Translations under genes and position numbers: made by a program
The notes under the pieces: model-generated
What the model saw: the letters and a program-made list of their open reading frames with translations, nothing else
Told to the model about the DNA's origin: nothing
Database searches by the model: none
Shown here: piece after piece, positions 60,964-64,000 of the stretch
Layout of the letters: each line of letters begins with the position of its first letter
Numbering within the stretch: position 1 is the stretch's first letter
Source of the DNA: Streptomyces sp. Mut1
GTDB taxonomy: Bacteria > Actinomycetota > Actinomycetes > Streptomycetales > Streptomycetaceae
Length of the DNA stretch: 64,000 nt
Reading direction: 5' to 3'
Assembly: GCF_030719295.1 (NCBI RefSeq)
Contig: NZ_CP120997.1
Location: forward strand, 806,001-870,000

Positions 60964-62126
60964 GCGCCACGCCCCGCGCGCGGCAGCCCGAGCCCCTGGG
61001 TGGCGACCATGTCGCGCAGCACCTCGTTGACGCCGCCGCCGAAGGTGTTGACGATGCCCTGCCGGGAGAGCTGTTCGACCTGGCCGGCGAGGGCCGCGCC
61101 GGGTGACTCGGGGCGGATGCGGCCGGCCGCGCCGAGGATCTGGGTGAGGCCGCGCTGGACGTCGATGTGGGTCTCGGTGCCGTAGACCTTGGCGGCGCCC
61201 GCGTCGGCACCGGTCAGGGTGTTCGCGGCGACGGCCGCGGTCATCTTCCAGTTCATCAGCCGCATCGCCTCCAGCCGGGCGTACGTGCGGGCGAACTCCG
61301 CCCGGACCCAGGGGATGTCGGCCGTACCGTCTTCCCGGGCCAGGTCGAGGACGCGTTCCCACAGCTGGATCATGCGGCCGCCGAGGGCCGCGAGGCCGAT
61401 GCGTTCGTGGTTGAGCTGGGCGGTGATCAGCCGCCAGCCGCCGTCCACCGCGCCGACCACGTCACCGGCGGGGACGCGGATCCCGCTGTAGTACGTCGCG
61501 GTGACGGTCAGCCCGCCGACGGTACGGATCGGGCTCCAGGAGAAGCCGTCGTCCGATGTCGGCACGATCAGGATGGAGATGCCCTTGTGCTTGGGCGCTT
61601 CCGGGTCGGTGCGGGCGGCCAGCCACACGTAGTCGGCGGTGTTGGCGCCGCTGGTGAAGATCTTGCTGCCGTCGACCACGTACGCGTCGCCGTCGCGGAC
61701 CGCGCGGGTCGTCAGCGAGGCGAGGTCGGTGCCGGCCCCGGGTTCGGTGTAGCCGATCGCGAAGACGATGTCGCCGGAGAGGATGCCGGGCAGGAACCGC
61801 TTGCGGTGCTCGTCCGAGCCGTGCGCCATGAGGGTCGGCCCGACGGTGTTGACGGTGACGAACGGGAAGGGCAGGCCCGCGCGCTGGACCTCGTCGAAGA
61901 AGACGTACTGGTCCTCGGCGGGCCGGCCCTGGCCGCCGTACTCGGTGGGCCAGCCCAGGCCGAGCCAGCCGTCGGAGCCGAGCCGTTTGACGACCTCGCG
62001 GAAGCGGTCGCCGCCCACGCCCTCCTCGCCGACGCGCCGGCGCTCGTCCTCGGGCATCAGGCCCGCGAAGTACGCCCGCAGTTCCCGCCGCAGCTCCTGG
62101 TGCGCGGCGCTCTCGCGCAGTTGCAT
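60960..62126 (-). CDS. chsE2: ChsE2-like acyl-CoA dehydrogenase (FadE29 type)
   Basis: A 388-residue alpha-type acyl-CoA dehydrogenase. It has FAIGYTEPGAGTDLASL, DGSKIFTSGANTADYVWLAART, VTATYYSGIRVP and the unusual C-terminus RQGIVNTFGGGVNEVLRDMVATQGLGLPR, a hallmark of FadE29. It supplies most flavin and substrate contacts of the ChsE1-ChsE2 complex. It is 45 bp downstream of the fadD17-like gene and coupled to chsH2. Confidence 0.86.
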   Translation of the reverse strand: MQLRESAAHQELRRELRAYFAGLMPEDERRRVGEEGVGGDRFREVVKRLGSDGWLGLGWPTEYGGQGRPAEDQYVFFDEVQRAGLPFPFVTVNTVGPTLMAHGSDEHRKRFLPGILSGDIVFAIGYTEPGAGTDLASLTTRAVRDGDAYVVDGSKIFTSGANTADYVWLAARTDPEAPKHKGISILIVPTSDDGFSWSPIRTVGGLTVTATYYSGIRVPAGDVVGAVDGGWRLITAQLNHERIGLAALGGRMIQLWERVLDLAREDGTADIPWVRAEFARTYARLEAMRLMNWKMTAAVAANTLTGADAGAAKVYGTETHIDVQRGLTQILGAAGRIRPESPGAALAGQVEQLSRQGIVNTFGGGVNEVLRDMVATQGLGLPRAGRGA

Positions 62127-62171
62127 GTGTGGTTCTCCTCGGTTGTCGCGGCGGCGGGGGTGCCGGGCGGG

Positions 62172-63830
62172 TCAGGGCAGGAAGCGTCCGCGCCCGTTGG
62201 CCAGGAACTCGCCGCGCAGCGCGGCCTTGTCGTCCTCGGTCATCAGCTCGTACACGGGCCGGCCGCGGCCCGCCCAGCGGTACACCGGGTCGTCGGTGCG
62301 CCACCCGTCCAACTGCATCTCCTTCTTGCGGAGCTTGTTGGAGCCGGTGGTGGGCAGGGCGTGCGAGACGCGGACGAAGCGGGGTACGCCCTTGCTGCCC
62401 AGGTCCTCCTGGCGCTCCAGGAAGCCGGGCAGGTCCAGGTCCTCGAAGCGGGTGCCGCCCGGGAGTTCGAGCGCGGCCATGACCTGGTCGCCGGAGCGCG
62501 GGTCGGGCACGCCGAAGACTCCGGCGGCCACCACGTCCCGGTGCCTGCGCAGGACGCGCTCGGTGAGCAGGGCCGAGGTGTTCTCGCCGTCGACCCGGAT
62601 CCAGTCGCCGGAGCGGCCCGCGAAGTAGAAGTAGCCGGACTCGTCCACGTAACCGAGGTCGCCGGTCCAGTACCAGCCGTGGCGGACGCGTTCGGCGTTG
62701 GCCGCCTCGTTGTTGTAGTAGCCCTCGAAGCGGGCGGCGCCCTCGGTGTCCACGATCTCGCCGATGGCCTCCTCGGGGTTGCACACCCGGCCGTAGGCGT
62801 CGAGCCGGGCGGGCGGGCAGGTCTCCCGGGTGGCGGGGTGGACAATGCGGACGCCGGGCCGGGCCGGCGTGCCGAGCGCGCCCGTGGGCGCGTCGGGGAC
62901 CCGCTTGAGCATGCCGGCGCCCTCGCTGGAGCCGTAGCCCTCGACGAGGCGGCAGCCGAAGCGGTCCAGGAAACGGGTCGCGTCCTCGGGGGACGCCTCG
63001 GTGCCGAAGGCGTGGGTGAGGCGATTGTCGGCGTCCCCAGGGGTCTCGGGCCCGGCCAGGACGTAGCCGATGGCCTTGCCGACGTACGTGAAGTAGGTGG
63101 CTCCGAAGTGGCGGACGTCGGGGAGGAATCCGGAGGCGGAGAACTTGGGGGTGAGGGCGATGGTGGCGCCCGCGCTGAGGGCGGGGGCCCACAGCGCCAT
63201 CAGCGCGTTGCCGTGGAACAGCGGCATCGGGCAGTAGCAGGTGTCGGCGCGGGTGATGTCGTACTTGGCGCTGTTGGCGGCGCCCAGCGCGGCGAGCCGG
63301 CCCTGCGAGCAGATCGCCGCCTTGGAGGTGCCGGTGGTGCCCGAGGTCAGCAGGAGCAGCATCGGGGTGGTGGCGGTGACTCCGGGCGCGGCGGTCACCG
63401 GCCGGCCGACGGGCGGAACGGGCAGTTCCCGGTACTCCGGGGTGTCGACCACGAGGAACCGGTCGCGGTCCACGCCGATGTCGAGCCCGTCGAGCAGGGC
63501 GAGGCCGGCCCGGTCGGTGACGATCATCGCGCAGTCGGTGTGCCGTACCTCGCGCTCCAGTTCGGCGCCCCGCCGGGTCGGGTTGATGCCGACGACGGCC
63601 GCGCCGGCCAGAGCGGCGGCGCCCAGCCAGAAGACGTACTCGGGGACGTTGTCCAGGAGTACGCCGATGTGGAAGGGCCCGTCGGTGTGCAGTTCCCGGG
63701 CCAGGGCGGCCCGGACGGCGCTCTCCTCGACCACCTCGTCCCAGGTCCAGCTCCTGCCACGGGTCAGCAGGCCCGGGTGGTCGTCCCCGGTGCGGGCGAG
63801 CAGCAGGTCGGCGATCGTCTCGTGTGGCAA
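62172..63830 (-). CDS. fadD17: FadD17-like steroid side-chain CoA ligase
   Basis: A 552-residue ANL ligase closest, by memory, to mycobacterial FadD17, which activates steroids with a five-carbon side-chain acid. Shared stretches are IGVLLDNVPEYVFWLGAAAL, VGINPTRRGAELEREV, CYCPMPLFHGNALM, KFSASGFLPDVRHFGATYFTYVGKAIGYVL and GDWIRVDGENTS. The A3 motif LLLLTSGTTGTSKAA is present. It starts with TTG at 63830, supported by GAGAGGG upstream, and is about 50 residues longer than FadD17 at the C-terminus. It heads the side-chain operon. Confidence 0.83.
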   Translation of the reverse strand: MPHETIADLLLARTGDDHPGLLTRGRSWTWDEVVEESAVRAALARELHTDGPFHIGVLLDNVPEYVFWLGAAALAGAAVVGINPTRRGAELEREVRHTDCAMIVTDRAGLALLDGLDIGVDRDRFLVVDTPEYRELPVPPVGRPVTAAPGVTATTPMLLLLTSGTTGTSKAAICSQGRLAALGAANSAKYDITRADTCYCPMPLFHGNALMALWAPALSAGATIALTPKFSASGFLPDVRHFGATYFTYVGKAIGYVLAGPETPGDADNRLTHAFGTEASPEDATRFLDRFGCRLVEGYGSSEGAGMLKRVPDAPTGALGTPARPGVRIVHPATRETCPPARLDAYGRVCNPEEAIGEIVDTEGAARFEGYYNNEAANAERVRHGWYWTGDLGYVDESGYFYFAGRSGDWIRVDGENTSALLTERVLRRHRDVVAAGVFGVPDPRSGDQVMAALELPGGTRFEDLDLPGFLERQEDLGSKGVPRFVRVSHALPTTGSNKLRKKEMQLDGWRTDDPVYRWAGRGRPVYELMTEDDKAALRGEFLANGRGRFLP

Positions 63831-64000
63831 TGTCGGTCCCTCTCACCCGGTGGACGGGTCTGCCGGTGTCGGTACGCGGACGGGGTGCGCGGGGTGGTGT
63901 GGGGCGGTGGCGCCGGAAGGGTGCGCGGGCGGGGCGCGGGCCGGCGGGCGGCGGGGGTCCGCGGGCCGGTCCGGCGCCCCGGGGGGGGTCTGCCCGCCCG
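63831..64000. other. Upstream region of the side-chain operon, cut by window edge
   Basis: Extremely GC-rich sequence (runs of G near 63985) without an evident gene or palindrome. Neither the KstR2-like element nor the shared 15-bp palindrome is present here, so the promoter of the fadD17-ltp2 operon is unidentified or lies beyond the edge. Confidence 0.4.

Noticed and set aside
63836..63850. Sixth copy of the shared palindrome upstream of fadD17
   Set aside because: TCCCTCTCACCCGGT has several mismatches in the core and would overlap the ribosome site rather than lie near -50.

Overview
The window is about 72 % GC-type actinobacterial DNA with translationally coupled genes (ATGA and GTGA overlaps), GTG and TTG starts, a sugar importer without its own ATPase, a DUF574-type methyltransferase and a secreted ricin-lectin enzyme. 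Together these point to a Streptomyces chromosome. No rRNA, tRNA, CRISPR array, insertion sequence or phage gene was seen.

Left part (1-16.2 kb): a truncated FabG-like reductase, a DUF3037/HipA-kinase pair, and a galactoside locus. The locus holds a tagatose/fructose-bisphosphate-type aldolase, a PfkB sugar-phosphate kinase, the wreck of a SIS-domain isomerase, a LacI regulator with a palindromic operator, a sugar ABC importer, a GH35 beta-galactosidase and a secreted ricin-B-lectin protein. A SAM methyltransferase and an epoxide hydrolase follow.

Middle and right part (16.3-63.8 kb): an island for actinobacterial steroid catabolism. (a) 16.3-29.1 kb holds a peptide-type ABC importer coupled to an OYE-family flavoenzyme and an amidase, a divergent acyl-CoA ligase, a 3alpha-hydroxysteroid-dehydrogenase-like SDR, an LLM oxidoreductase and an NTF2/SnoaL-fold protein. 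(b) 29.2-33.7 and 36.2-45.0 kb reproduce the gene order of the Mycobacterium tuberculosis KstR2 regulon for steroid C/D-ring (HIP) degradation: SDR<>echA20-ipdA-ipdB-ipdC and fadA6-kstR2-ipdF-fadE30<>ech-fadE31-fadE32-fadE33-SDR. (c) 48.4-53.7 kb holds hsaA, a fadD3-like ligase, an SDR and kstD. (d) 53.9-63.8 kb holds a KstR-like TetR gene and an igr-like side-chain operon (fadD17-chsE2-chsH2-chsE1-chsH1-ltp2-hydratase-hsaE-hsd4A). Unrelated cargo sits between these blocks: a DUF4862 gene, a DUF4157-deaminase candidate toxin gene and a MacB/FtsX-type ABC exporter.

Two cis-element families tie the island together. An 18-bp element of the form ACCAAAC-N4-GTTAGG, matching the KstR2 motif at 13 of 14 positions in one copy, lies in both divergent HIP promoters. 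A different 15-bp palindrome (about TCCCRCTGACCGGGA) occurs five times, upstream of the ABC-importer operon, the acyl-CoA ligase, the 3alpha-HSD-like SDR, the SDR/fadD3/hsaA operon and kstD. Three of these copies lie exactly 31 bp from a good -10 box. I infer a previously uncharacterised regulon joining uptake and activation with ring opening, possibly for a short-side-chain or amide-conjugated steroid such as a bile-acid-like compound. Gene identities come from reading the proteins and from memory of the mycobacterial pathway, not from a database search.
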